Source: Photobacterium rosenbergii (GTDB lineage Bacteria > Pseudomonadota > Gammaproteobacteria > Enterobacterales > Vibrionaceae). Taken from it: 64,000 nucleotides of DNA. Positions within the stretch are counted from its first letter, which is position 1. Each line of letters starts with the position of its first letter. Under the pieces are notes generated by a model. It was given only the letters and a program-made list of their open reading frames with translations. It searched no databases and was not told the origin of the DNA. Positions 50,798 through 59,900 of the stretch are shown here, one piece after another. The stretch spans positions 620,001-684,000 of the forward strand of contig NZ_PYMB01000001.1 in NCBI RefSeq assembly GCF_003026455.1. The letters run 5' to 3'. The translations under genes were made by a program, and so were the position numbers.

Positions 50798-52510
50798 TTA
50801 GATTCCGGTATCTTCAAGATCAGGCTTCATCCAAACGGATTTGAAATCAAACCAGCCCATTGAATTAGACTGCATCCCCTGCACTGCCCCAGTATCATCT
50901 ACCCCTAGCCAGTTATGAAACAATGGCATTACCTGACCAAACTCAACTAACTTTGCGCCGAGGTCTTGGCAGGGTGATGCTTGTTCTGGGTCTGCACGCC
51001 ACCTCATCACTTCCTGTTCGAGAAGTTGGAACTCATCTGTTGGCATTGCTCTGGCAATATGGTCAAAGTTAAAGAACCAAGATAGCAGGGCATCGTCCCG
51101 GTAATTCATTAGGCTCATCCCCCCTAGCCAGAAATCAATTTTCTGGCTATGTTTGCCCAGCGCAATCTCTGTCGTCGTGAGTTCAAGCATACGTAACTTG
51201 ATACCGTCTTCAGCCAAAATCTCTTGGATGGCCTTGGCAACATGAGGATAAACGGGATGCTGGCAGGCAAAAGCAATCGTCACAATACGCTTGGAAGGAG
51301 GAGTCTGGACAGGTATAGAGTGCAGCGGGACATGTGTCCACCCCGGCAAGATGCCATAAGCATTGGTCAGACGGAAATCACCGATTTGATCTTTATTCAA
51401 ACGCTGTAGCAGTTGCAGTGCAGTTAAGCGCCCTTTCAGATAATTTAACCACTCAGGATCAGCCGGTAGCCCACTGGTGCGGTTAAATAGCAAGAAGTTA
51501 CACCCCTCATCGAGTTTCAAACGCGTTGAGACACTGACTCCCCCCAGTTGGCTCGCATCAGTGGCTGGTTGAAGATAACAAGATGCCACTTCAGACAGCA
51601 TCCAAATATCGACGACATCAATCAAAGCCCTAAAGCCAAAATACTGATCTGACGCTTCCAGCTTGAATCGCTTACTGTCATTCTGGATCACTTTATATGG
51701 GCCAGTGCCTACAGGGAAAAGGACATTAGGGTTGCTCATATCAGCATCAGCGGGCTGGACCATGGCTATCAAGTTGGTGAGCAAATCAGGAAAGCGATGA
51801 TCATCTGATGCTAAATAGAAATCGATGGTGTGATTAAAAGGCGCCTGAATTTCGTTAATATGATTAAACAACCGGTGCTGCTTGACCTGATTGAAAGTGG
51901 CAATAATATCTTCGCTACTTAATATCCGGCCATCATGGAAACGGACTGATGGCCTGATGTAAAAACGCCAATGACGAGGAGTCAGTGCCTCCCAATGGTG
52001 GGCTAAATCACCTTCTACTTCCTCTTTTTCCTCGTTTATTCTAGTGAGGCCATTAAACACTTGTCGTACCAAATGTTGCTCTGATCGTCGCAATGGTTGC
52101 AGCGGATTAAGGTTACTAAACGCGCGATAATATGGCAGTCGCACAATCTGTTTACCGTGTGCGGTTGTATGGCCTAATTGTTCCTGAATGATCTGGGCCA
52201 GTTTGTCAGCATTGTGCTCTAAGGCCTCCAACGCCGGTTCTAACTTCCCCTCTGCTACCAACTTTCTTGCATGCATTAGCTGCAATTCACTGTCGGTACT
52301 ACAGAAAGTCAATCTTGATTGCTTACCTCGACCAACGGCAGGCTCCCAGTTAATCCAACCTTTATCGACCATTTTATTAATGACCATACGCACGTTGCGG
52401 CGAGTACAAAACAGTACTTCGGCAATATCTTGAAGGTTAGTATCGGCATCTTGGCCAGAGAAGTGATTGTATAAACGTTGAAATTGGACTTTAAGACGTT
52501 GACCGCTCAT
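50798..52510 (-). CDS. sgrR: SgrR-family transcriptional regulator
   Basis: Cytoplasmic regulator of 570 residues, similar in size and layout to E. coli SgrR (551), the activator of the sugar-phosphate stress RNA SgrS. The N-terminal 115 residues form the SgrR winged helix (LQDIAEVLFCTRRNVRMVIN, KGWINWEPAVGRGKQSRLTF). Then comes a solute-binding-like domain (about 160-480, VRFHDGRILSSEDIIATFNQ, VGTGPYKV) expected to sense a small molecule inside the cell. In enterobacteria sgrS is divergent from sgrR; here that position holds a structured intergenic segment (52576-52740). Confidence 0.88.
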   Translation of the reverse strand: MSGQRLKVQFQRLYNHFSGQDADTNLQDIAEVLFCTRRNVRMVINKMVDKGWINWEPAVGRGKQSRLTFCSTDSELQLMHARKLVAEGKLEPALEALEHNADKLAQIIQEQLGHTTAHGKQIVRLPYYRAFSNLNPLQPLRRSEQHLVRQVFNGLTRINEEKEEVEGDLAHHWEALTPRHWRFYIRPSVRFHDGRILSSEDIIATFNQVKQHRLFNHINEIQAPFNHTIDFYLASDDHRFPDLLTNLIAMVQPADADMSNPNVLFPVGTGPYKVIQNDSKRFKLEASDQYFGFRALIDVVDIWMLSEVASCYLQPATDASQLGGVSVSTRLKLDEGCNFLLFNRTSGLPADPEWLNYLKGRLTALQLLQRLNKDQIGDFRLTNAYGILPGWTHVPLHSIPVQTPPSKRIVTIAFACQHPVYPHVAKAIQEILAEDGIKLRMLELTTTEIALGKHSQKIDFWLGGMSLMNYRDDALLSWFFNFDHIARAMPTDEFQLLEQEVMRWRADPEQASPCQDLGAKLVEFGQVMPLFHNWLGVDDTGAVQGMQSNSMGWFDFKSVWMKPDLEDTGI

Positions 52511-52575
52511 AAAAGAGGAACCTATTTATTTTGCTTCTTCTGTTTTAGGTTTCCTATTTTAGCGTAAAAATAACC

Positions 52576-52740
52576 AAGTACCCAAGAGGTACATGGCGGC
52601 ATAGGACTAGTTATTTATCTACTTTGTAGACACCCCCAAGAATAGCTCCTGAGTGTATCTATGCCGCCTCTTCTATTTTCAATTTCATTATCCATTTGTA
52701 ACAGGCACAAAAAAACGGGCAAATAGCCCGTTTTTTCTTT
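52576..52740 (+). ncRNA. Candidate structured RNA divergent from sgrR
   Basis: No conserved protein is seen in this 165-base segment, but it folds well on paper. A 5-bp hairpin lies at 52578-52592 (GTACC, CAAGA, GGTAC). A 10-bp helix forms between GGCGGCATAG (52595-52604) and its complement (52659-52668), enclosing a small hairpin TCTAC-TTT-GTAGA (52618-52630). A strong terminator follows at 52711-52735. The layout and position match those of SgrS in enterobacteria. There is no clear promoter, and an SgrS identity is unproven; the same helices could belong to the sgrR leader on the opposite strand. Confidence 0.35.
52711..52736. terminator. Strong bidirectional terminator
   Basis: AAAAACGGGC, loop AAATA, GCCCGTTTTT. 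It ends the membrane protein gene on the minus strand (stop at 52751) and any plus-strand RNA from the sgrR side. Confidence 0.9.
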
Positions 52741-52750
52741 AATGCGTTTA

Positions 52751-53119
52751 TTAAGCAGCTTTTGCAGTGAGTGTTGCGGATGTACGAGACATCTGGAATT
52801 CACGTAGCTTGGCATACAAGTAGGTCACAACAATAGAGAAGAACAAGTACGACAGTGAGAAAACGAATGGAGAATTAATAAGATTAGACTCAAGTCCCCA
52901 CATTACACCGGCGATTGTTACACCTATTTTTGCCATCAGCCCCATAAGAAGCATCAGCAATGCAAGTTGTGGATATCGAGTTGAACAGCGGAAAGCTAAC
53001 CAATAGCCCGCGCCGACAGCCACCGAGGCAACTCCAAAACCGACTAGAAAGGAGTGAAAATGTTCACCAGATAGAACACCAGCAACGGCAGACAACAAAA
53101 AAATCAAACCGAACTTCAT
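52751..53119 (-). CDS. Small four-helix membrane protein
   Basis: Protein of 122 residues with about four hydrophobic segments (KFGLIFLLSAVAGVLSG, FLVGFGVASVAVGAGYWLAF, LALLMLLMGLMAKIGVTIAG, FSLSYLFFSIVVTYLYA). The layout recalls AtpI-type small proteins, but sequence similarity is not evident. The start at 53119 has GAGG 5 bases upstream; the frame opens at 53158. Single gene before a bidirectional terminator. Confidence 0.6.
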   Translation of the reverse strand: MKFGLIFLLSAVAGVLSGEHFHSFLVGFGVASVAVGAGYWLAFRCSTRYPQLALLMLLMGLMAKIGVTIAGVMWGLESNLINSPFVFSLSYLFFSIVVTYLYAKLREFQMSRTSATLTAKAA

Positions 53120-53569
53120 AGACACCTCTTTGAGAAAGTTAGAATTGCGTCCTTTCAATGTGCTTTAAGCTAATACGAGCATTTTCCCACTTTCCGATCA
53201 AAATGCATACACCCTGACGCTCTGTAGCACACAGCTTTTCTCCCTAACTTTCATTATTTTACATTTTGTAACACCCTAAATATCTACCGTGTATAAGTTT
53301 ACCATTCATTTGTTAATAATGTGTAACCAAGCCTTAAAAATGTAAGAAATAGTGTCGAAGAGCCTTTTTTCGCTGAATACATCTAAGTTACCACCGCTTA
53401 ATGGTGAAATCTTAGTATTCAATTTCATCAGATAACCTGTGCGCGACATTAAATATGGAATTTAATCTTTCAGTTATGTGACATTCCATTTTGTGACGGA
53501 TATAAAAAAACACCCAGTAAAACTGGGTGTTTTTAACAATCACAAATTTCACACATCTAATGGTTATAA
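53120..53569. other. Intergenic region between the membrane protein and focA-type genes
   Basis: A 450-base AT-rich gap. It holds the minus-strand terminator of the FocA-CBS gene (53504-53534) and two TGTGAC hexamers in direct orientation at 53477 and 53492. The promoter of the 122-residue membrane protein gene must lie near 53120-53250. I see no ORF with a ribosome site and no RNA structure beyond the terminator. Confidence 0.45.
53504..53534 (-). terminator. Terminator of the FocA-CBS gene
   Basis: AAAAACACCCAGT and ACTGGGTGTTTTT form a stem with a 3-base loop. It is followed by U on the minus strand, 36 bases after the stop. Confidence 0.88.
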
Positions 53570-55018
53570 TTATGCGATCTCAAGCTTCTTCACTTCTGTC
53601 AATGCGACATCGTGGTAAACCTTGCGCAATTCTGCCATTAGGCCATCGCGTGTTATCACCCCGACAAACTGACCATCTTGCAGCACAGGTAGAACACGGG
53701 GCTTACTGGCTTTCAATGCTTTTACGCGCTGATCTAGTGATAAAGACGTCGCACTGGTTGCTATTCCCATATCAGAACTTGGGTAAAGCATGTCTTTATC
53801 AATACACATGTATTCAACCAAATCGACCAGACGATCATTGATATCTACAGCAACGACTTCGCTGCTCATCAAATCGACCACTTTGGTTTCTTTGGCTGGT
53901 TGATAATCCTTGTACCAAAGCTCTTTCATTACATCGAACATCGATAAGAATCCAATCAGACGCCCATTGACATCACAGACAGGAGCGCCTGAAAGTTGAT
54001 GCTCTGTCATTAAATCTACGGCTTGTGGCACAGTTAGATCAGCGGATAATGTAAGTGGATGTGAATCGACCAAGTCCTTTACTGTTACATGTGAGAGCAT
54101 GTCCACCTCCTTGGCAGTCGAGAGTTCTACACTTTGGGAAATTGATGTCACGTTGGTCGCTTTAAGTTGCGGGCGACGGAAAATACACCAATTAGCAAGC
54201 CCAACCAATACTGCCCCACCGACGATGTTGCCAAGCGTAACAGGTATCAGGTTCGCAAATAGAAAGTTGTTGATATTCAGGTCACTATACTGCTGTGGTG
54301 TGCTACCGACCATTTGCCAGAATTGATCCGGTGCGAAGTTTTGAATCACAATACCAAGCGGCACCATAAACATGTTGGCTACGGAGTGTTCAAACCCACT
54401 TGAGACGAACATGGAAACAGGCAATATCATCAACACCGCTTTGGTTAATGCGTTTGCTGAACTGAAAGTCATCCAAATAGCTAAACAAACCAGTAAGTTA
54501 CACAGAACACCCAAAGTGAATGCCTGAATAGGCGTATGATGAAGCTTGTGCTGAGCAATATTAAGGGCATTAAGGCCCCACTGACCATGGTTCAGTAGAA
54601 ACATACCGCCACCAGTGATGAGCATAAGCATGAACATGGCACCGAAAAAGTTACCGATATAGACCTTGCCCCAAATCGATAACATTTTCTTTAATGTGAT
54701 CTGCCGGTTTGCCCACGAAATACTGGAAAGTACCGAGCTTGTGAATAATTCACCGCCACAGAGCACAATGAGAATCAGCCCCATACTGAAAACCATGCCA
54801 CCGACTAACCGGCTCAGGCCCCATCCAGCAGAAGCACTCCCTGTTGTTACAGTGATATAAAATACGAAAGCCAACCCGATAAATGCGCCAGCCATCATCG
54901 CTAATCCCAGCGTCATGCTGCTGGTCTTCTTTGCTTTGCTAAGAGCAAACTTCTCCGCTTCCGCCATCATTTCCATCGGCGAAAACAGTTGATTATTGCT
55001 GGTATCTCCGTAACTCAT
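53570..55018 (-). CDS. Formate/nitrite channel (FocA/NirC family) fused to CBS domains
   Basis: Inner membrane protein of 482 residues. Residues 10-285 are a formate-nitrite transporter channel: PMEMMAEAEKFALSKAKK, FVFYITVTTGSASAGWGLSR, LCGGELFTSSVLSSISWANR, VYIGNFFGAMFMLML, and SSGFEHSVANMFMVPLGIVI carrying the central pore His. Residues about 320-470 are a CBS pair (VKDLVDSHPLTLSADLTVPQ, QLSGAPVCDVNGRLIGFLSM; RVLPVLQDGQFVGVITRDGL). CBS pairs bind adenosyl compounds, so channel gating may follow energy state. It is next to formate dehydrogenase, which favours formate as the ion. Standard FocA has about 285 residues. Confidence 0.9.
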   Translation of the reverse strand: MSYGDTSNNQLFSPMEMMAEAEKFALSKAKKTSSMTLGLAMMAGAFIGLAFVFYITVTTGSASAGWGLSRLVGGMVFSMGLILIVLCGGELFTSSVLSSISWANRQITLKKMLSIWGKVYIGNFFGAMFMLMLITGGGMFLLNHGQWGLNALNIAQHKLHHTPIQAFTLGVLCNLLVCLAIWMTFSSANALTKAVLMILPVSMFVSSGFEHSVANMFMVPLGIVIQNFAPDQFWQMVGSTPQQYSDLNINNFLFANLIPVTLGNIVGGAVLVGLANWCIFRRPQLKATNVTSISQSVELSTAKEVDMLSHVTVKDLVDSHPLTLSADLTVPQAVDLMTEHQLSGAPVCDVNGRLIGFLSMFDVMKELWYKDYQPAKETKVVDLMSSEVVAVDINDRLVDLVEYMCIDKDMLYPSSDMGIATSATSLSLDQRVKALKASKPRVLPVLQDGQFVGVITRDGLMAELRKVYHDVALTEVKKLEIA

Positions 55019-55308
55019 GCTTACCCCAAGTGTTACGCATCTTTATCCACAAAAATGTTCCCATCGGTTAGAGCGGTAAGCTCAATCTGGCAGGTCAAAG
55101 AGTGAATAAATGCGTGAATAAAAAAAACTGATAGCATTATAATGCCAAACAAATTTTTCTTATATTAAATATTTGCAATGTATGATTACAATTTCGCATG
55201 GAGCAGCAATGATTTGTAACGTTTATGAAAGATCTCTTATTGCAAGAGAGGGATGTAGTGAATCAAGCTAAACGATTAGAATATGATACTCTTATCACAT
55301 GCATTTTT

Positions 55309-55324
55309 TGTGACACATATCACC
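55309..55324. promoter_or_regulatory. CRP-like binding site
   Basis: TGTGA-CACATA-TCACC matches the CRP consensus TGTGA-N6-TCACA at nine of ten defined positions. It lies about 290 bases upstream of the FocA-CBS start and 73 bases beyond the dehydrogenase stop. Confidence 0.45.
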
Positions 55325-55345
55325 CTTTGATTTTCACAAGCAAAA

Positions 55346-55373
55346 AAAAGCACCCATAAAAATGAGTGCTTTT
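55346..55373 (-). terminator. Terminator of the formate dehydrogenase gene
   Basis: AAAAGCAC and GTGCTTTT with inner imperfect pairing, then eight U on the minus strand. It lies 24 bases past the stop. Confidence 0.82.
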
Positions 55374-55396
55374 CAATTCTGTTATGTGGTAATGGC

Positions 55397-58300
55397 TTAC
55401 TCGACAAGCTCTAACGCTTTCTCAACCCTTACTGCTGCGACCTTGAACTCAGGGATCTTGGCGTATGGGTCTGTGGCTGTAACCGTCAGTTTGTTTGCCG
55501 CTGATTCCGCAAAGTGGAATGGCACGAAGACAACATTTGGTTGAATTCGCTTAGTGACAAATGCCGGTGCATTAATCGAACCACGTCGGGTTGATAGAGT
55601 CAGCATCTCGCCATTTGACACACCTAACCGCTCTGCATCAAATACAGAAATCATCACCCTTGGGCCTGCAAGATTATCCAAGCCTTTGGTTTTACGTGTC
55701 ATGGTTCCGGTATGGAACTGCTCCAACAAACGGCCCGTTGAAAGCACCATAGGATACTCGTCATCCGGAAGCTCAGCGGCATACAAGAAAGGTATGGCAG
55801 CCATTTCTGCTTTTTCACCACGGACAAATTTCTCTTGGTGCATCACACGGGTACCAGGATGGTTTTCATCACGGCACGGCCATTGCAGGCCATCTTTACC
55901 TACGCGGTCCCAAGTGATACCGGCATATTGCGGTGTTAGCGCATTAATCTCGGCAGTAATGTCCTCAACCGACTGGTATGCCCAATCACTGCCCATGGCA
56001 TTAGCGATATTTTGGATAATCTGCCAATCTTCCATTGCCTGCCCCGGCGCTTTAACTGCTGGGTTCAAGCGCTGAACACGACGTTCGGTATTAGTAAAGT
56101 GACCCGCTTTCTCTGCAAATGAATAAGCAGGGAGTACGACATCTGCCAGCTGCGCAGTTTCTGTCATGAAGATATCCTGCACCACCAAGAAGTCGAGCTT
56201 ATCAATACCTTCCAGCACGTGCTTCTGATCTGGGTCACTCAGTACCGGGTTCTCACCCATTACGTACAAGCCGCGTACTTCCCTCTTACAGGCTGCATCG
56301 ATGATCTCAGTCAGTGTCAAACCAAGTTCAGCAGACAAGTCTGGGCGATCCCATGCTTTGGCAAACTTGGCATGTGCTTCTTTGTTGGTCACCTTCTGAT
56401 AGCCAGGGAAATCCCAAGGCAGTGCACCCATGTCACAAGCACCTTGAACATTCGACTGACCACGAAGTGGGTTGATACCGCCACCCTCAATACCAATGTT
56501 GCCACACAACAATTGCAGGTTAGCAATTGAACGCACGTTATCGTGGCCTGTTGTATGCTGGGTGATACCCATTGAATAGTAAATCGCAGTGCGTTTAGCT
56601 GTACCGATTGCCTCTGCCAGCTTGATCAAATCTGCTTGCTTAACACCAGTAACCAGCTCGACTTTATCAGGTGCGTAAGCGTCACTCATAACCTCAGCTT
56701 TAAGGTTTTCATAACCCTCGACACGCTGTTCGATGTAGCTCTGATCTTGCCAACCATTCTTGATGATTTGCTGCATGATACCGTTGAGCAACATCACGTC
56801 TGTACCTGGGCGGTGTGCAACATAGAGCTCAGCATGGTCTGCAATATCCACTTTCTTCGGATCAGCGACGACCAGACGAGCAGAACCCTTGCGAAGCACT
56901 TGCTTGATGTGCGAGGCAATAATTGGGTGAGCTGACGTCGTGTCTGAACCAATAATGAAGATCAGATCAGAGTGGGCAATACTCGGAATATCGTTAGTCA
57001 TAGCACCACTACCCAGTGATGCTTCAAGGCCGGTCACTGTTGTGGAGTGACACAAACGAGCACAGTGGTCGACGTTGTTGGTACCAAATTCACGGCGGAT
57101 GAATTTCTGGAAAGCGAAGTTATCTTCATTGGTGGTTTTCGCTGAAGAGAAACCAGCCAGTGCATTACCGCCGGACTCTTTCTTAATAGAAGAGAACTTA
57201 TCGGCAATGAGTGAAATCGCTTCTTCCCAACTTGCCGGTTGCAGTTCGCCGTCCTTACGGATCAACGGTTGGCTCAGGCGCTCTTCGCTTTGGACAAAGT
57301 CAAAGCCAAAACGCCCTTTCACACACAGCATGCCTTGGTTCACTGGTGAATCTTTCGCACCTTGTACGTAGCGGATCTTATCAGTCAGTTCATCCACATA
57401 CATAGTGACCTTACAGCCCACACCACAGTAGGTACAAATTGTATCTACCGGCTTGAGCATTTCGATACGGCCCTGAGACTTATCACGGGCATCTGTTAAT
57501 GCGCCCGTAGGACATACCTGTACACAAGCACCACACTGCACACAGTTGGAGTCGCCCATGTTGTAGCCATTTTCAAAGCCTGGACGGCATTCCGGACGTT
57601 TGGCGCTGTTGCCCGCATCGTCCTTCATGAAACTAAGTACACCGTGAACGGCTTTGTTATTACAGGTGTCGACACATTGGCCACAGCTGATACAACGGTT
57701 AGCATCGAAGACGATAAATTCAGAGCTGTCATCGACAGCAAACTTCTGGCAGCTGGACATATCCAACTCGTCTTTGTCGACCTTATATTCAGTCGCAAAG
57801 TCACGCAGTTTACAGTCTGTATTCGCCTGACAACCACACTCAAGACAGCGTGCAGCTTCACGCATAGCTTCTTCATTGATGAAACCGGTCTCGACCTCAG
57901 CAAAGTTCAACTGGCGCTGTTCACTGGTCAGCTCAGGCATGATCGAACGCATGGCCTTTTGGATCCCTTCAAATTGCTTAGGATCCACATCTTTAACCTT
58001 GGCGGCCTTCTGCGAGTTGTATGGCTTAACAGGAATATGCTCCATGTCGCCATTGAAGAAACGATCGATAGCTTCTGCAGCAACACGGCCATCAGCAACG
58101 GCTTCAATAGCGGTCGCAGGACCACGGCGGAAGTCACCAATGCTGAAGATGTTTTCCACACCAGAGTGCATGGTGTCGTCATTTGACTCTAGGGTGAGCC
58201 AGCGTGTAACAGGTAGTTCAATTGAGTCATTGTCTAGGAAAGACAGATCTGGCTTTTGCGATACCGCAGAAATCACAGTATCAAAATGCTCGACAAAGTA

Positions 58301-59551
58301 CTCACCAGTGGCTTCTGGACGGCGGCGGCCAGATGCATCCGGCTCTCCCAGAGCCATTTTTTCCAGTTTAATTTCTGTCACTCGGCCATTGCTATCAGCA
58401 ATGTTTTCAACCGGGTTGGTCAGGAAGTGGAACTTCACCCCTTCATGCTCAGCTTCAACAATTTCATAATCTTCGGCTGGCATTTCGTCACGAGTACGAC
58501 GGTAAATAAGTGTGGTATCCGCACCAGCACGTACAGCGGTACGCGCACAGTCAATCGCGGTATTACCACCACCAATAACCGCTACTTTCTTACCTGTGGT
58601 GTAGTTTTGCGTCGTGACATAATCTTTCAGGTAATCGACACCTAGGTAGCAACCGTCTTGATCACTACCCGGGTAGTTCATTTCAACCGCTTGTGATGCA
58701 CCTACCGCCAAGCAAACAGCGTCATACTGTGTAGTCAACTCAGACAACAAGAAGTCTTTACCTAGCTTGGTGTTAGTTTCTACCTTCATACCATTACGGC
58801 AAATAAGCTCAATTTCTTTATCAAGAATCGCTTTTGGTAGGCGGTACTCGGGAATACCATAACGCAGCCAACCACCCGCTTTTGGCATCGACTCAAAAAC
58901 GGTGACGTTGTAACCCTCATTGCTAAGGTAGTAACCACAACTCAAACCACCCGGACCACTACCGATAATGGCAACGTTCTTACCCTTGTCAGCTTTACGC
59001 AGTGGCACATATTGCTCTTGGGCTTCAAGATCAATATCTGCAGCGTGACGCTTCAATTGGCGGATTGCGATAGGCTCATCGACAATACCACGGCGACATT
59101 CAGTCTCACAGAATGCAGGACAAACACGACCGATAGATAACGGCATCGGTAAGGTGCGTTTGATCACCTCTACCGCTTTCTGATGGTCGTTTTGAGAAAT
59201 ATGGTAAAGATAGGACTGAATATCGACACCAGCAGGACATGCAGTTTGGCAAGGCGCCTCACAGTCTGCATAGTGGTCTGACATAATACGGTTTAGTGAT
59301 TGGCGACGGCGCTCAGAAAGTTCTTCACTTTGCGTGCTGATCACCATTTCAGGTTTAGCTGTCACTTCACATGCACGCTGAATGCCTTGGCCTTCAATAT
59401 CAACCACACACAAATCGCATGGTACTTTTTCACCGTTTTTGTTTAGCCCACATAAAGATGGGATTTCAATCTCGAACTGTTGAGCGAGCTCAAGAATTGA
59501 CAATTGACCGTCAGTAGCCAGAACCTGACCGTCTATCGTGACATTACTCAT
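55397..59551 (-). CDS. Formate dehydrogenase alpha subunit with fused 2Fe-2S and GltD-like flavoprotein domains
   Basis: Large cytoplasmic molybdo-iron-sulfur flavoprotein of 1384 residues. Order: 2Fe-2S domain (1-75; Cys in IPSLCGLNKNGEKVPCDLC); GltD-like FAD/NAD(P) part (about 80-545; VAIIGSGPGGLSCGYYLSNE, KKVAVIGGGNTAIDCARTAV); ferredoxin-type 4Fe-4S clusters (about 605-690; CISCGQCVDTC, CVQCGACVQVCPTGA); and the molybdopterin domain from about 703 (CTYCGVGC). The active-site position is Cys (CARLCHSTTVTG, near 832), not selenocysteine. The fusion brings formate oxidation and a pyridine-nucleotide site together on one chain. AGAGG lies 5 bases before the ATG. Confidence 0.93.
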   Translation of the reverse strand: MSNVTIDGQVLATDGQLSILELAQQFEIEIPSLCGLNKNGEKVPCDLCVVDIEGQGIQRACEVTAKPEMVISTQSEELSERRRQSLNRIMSDHYADCEAPCQTACPAGVDIQSYLYHISQNDHQKAVEVIKRTLPMPLSIGRVCPAFCETECRRGIVDEPIAIRQLKRHAADIDLEAQEQYVPLRKADKGKNVAIIGSGPGGLSCGYYLSNEGYNVTVFESMPKAGGWLRYGIPEYRLPKAILDKEIELICRNGMKVETNTKLGKDFLLSELTTQYDAVCLAVGASQAVEMNYPGSDQDGCYLGVDYLKDYVTTQNYTTGKKVAVIGGGNTAIDCARTAVRAGADTTLIYRRTRDEMPAEDYEIVEAEHEGVKFHFLTNPVENIADSNGRVTEIKLEKMALGEPDASGRRRPEATGEYFVEHFDTVISAVSQKPDLSFLDNDSIELPVTRWLTLESNDDTMHSGVENIFSIGDFRRGPATAIEAVADGRVAAEAIDRFFNGDMEHIPVKPYNSQKAAKVKDVDPKQFEGIQKAMRSIMPELTSEQRQLNFAEVETGFINEEAMREAARCLECGCQANTDCKLRDFATEYKVDKDELDMSSCQKFAVDDSSEFIVFDANRCISCGQCVDTCNNKAVHGVLSFMKDDAGNSAKRPECRPGFENGYNMGDSNCVQCGACVQVCPTGALTDARDKSQGRIEMLKPVDTICTYCGVGCKVTMYVDELTDKIRYVQGAKDSPVNQGMLCVKGRFGFDFVQSEERLSQPLIRKDGELQPASWEEAISLIADKFSSIKKESGGNALAGFSSAKTTNEDNFAFQKFIRREFGTNNVDHCARLCHSTTVTGLEASLGSGAMTNDIPSIAHSDLIFIIGSDTTSAHPIIASHIKQVLRKGSARLVVADPKKVDIADHAELYVAHRPGTDVMLLNGIMQQIIKNGWQDQSYIEQRVEGYENLKAEVMSDAYAPDKVELVTGVKQADLIKLAEAIGTAKRTAIYYSMGITQHTTGHDNVRSIANLQLLCGNIGIEGGGINPLRGQSNVQGACDMGALPWDFPGYQKVTNKEAHAKFAKAWDRPDLSAELGLTLTEIIDAACKREVRGLYVMGENPVLSDPDQKHVLEGIDKLDFLVVQDIFMTETAQLADVVLPAYSFAEKAGHFTNTERRVQRLNPAVKAPGQAMEDWQIIQNIANAMGSDWAYQSVEDITAEINALTPQYAGITWDRVGKDGLQWPCRDENHPGTRVMHQEKFVRGEKAEMAAIPFLYAAELPDDEYPMVLSTGRLLEQFHTGTMTRKTKGLDNLAGPRVMISVFDAERLGVSNGEMLTLSTRRGSINAPAFVTKRIQPNVVFVPFHFAESAANKLTVTATDPYAKIPEFKVAAVRVEKALELVE

Positions 59552-59900
59552 AGTTGCCTCTTTGCTGTTGCTGGCACTGTGCCTTTATTATGAGTTTCAT
59601 AGGCTCTTTAAATAGCTAACTTCTTATTCATAGGGAGAAGCAGCACAGCGCTCAGGATGATAACCAGTAGTTTTATATTGGGTTTAGTCGATCATCTTTT
59701 TTAGTTATTAGGTCAGCCTATCTCCCTGTAGAATCAAATTCTTTGATTTGAAACATTTCGGGTATTTATTTTGTAAATTATTTAATGAGATCGGATCTGT
59801 TCTAGCTTTTTATTGCTTTCAATAACACTGACTTAGACAAGAGCATGGCAGTGAGATAATATATTGATAAATTTAATATTACTGATTCCTTGCACGTTTA
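59552..59900. other. Divergent formate dehydrogenase/cheV intergenic region
   Basis: A 349-base AT-rich gap containing both promoters. A perfect palindrome AATCAAA-TTC-TTTGATT lies at 59732-59748. It resembles an FNR half-site arrangement turned inside out, so an FNR site is not claimed. No ORF with a ribosome site. Confidence 0.45.

Larger units (their letters stand above)
55019..55396. other. Region between formate dehydrogenase and FocA-CBS genes
   Basis: A 378-base gap on the minus-strand formate module, holding the dehydrogenase terminator (55346-55373) and a CRP-like palindrome (55309-55324). The rest is AT-rich and should carry the focA-type promoter. The gap and the terminator imply separate transcripts for the two genes. 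No coding frame is convincing. Confidence 0.5.

Noticed and set aside
52661-52726. A 21-codon ORF in the sgrR intergenic segment as an SgrT analogue
   Set aside because: It has no ribosome site, runs into the terminator stem and bears no resemblance to SgrT as I remember it.
57644-58469. Overlapping open frames of 180 and 197 codons on the plus strand
   Set aside because: Both are antisense to the formate dehydrogenase gene, overlap each other in different frames and carry no recognisable domain.
59732-59748. FNR site upstream of formate dehydrogenase
   Set aside because: The palindrome reads ATCAA outward and TTGAT inward, the reverse of the FNR consensus TTGAT-N4-ATCAA.
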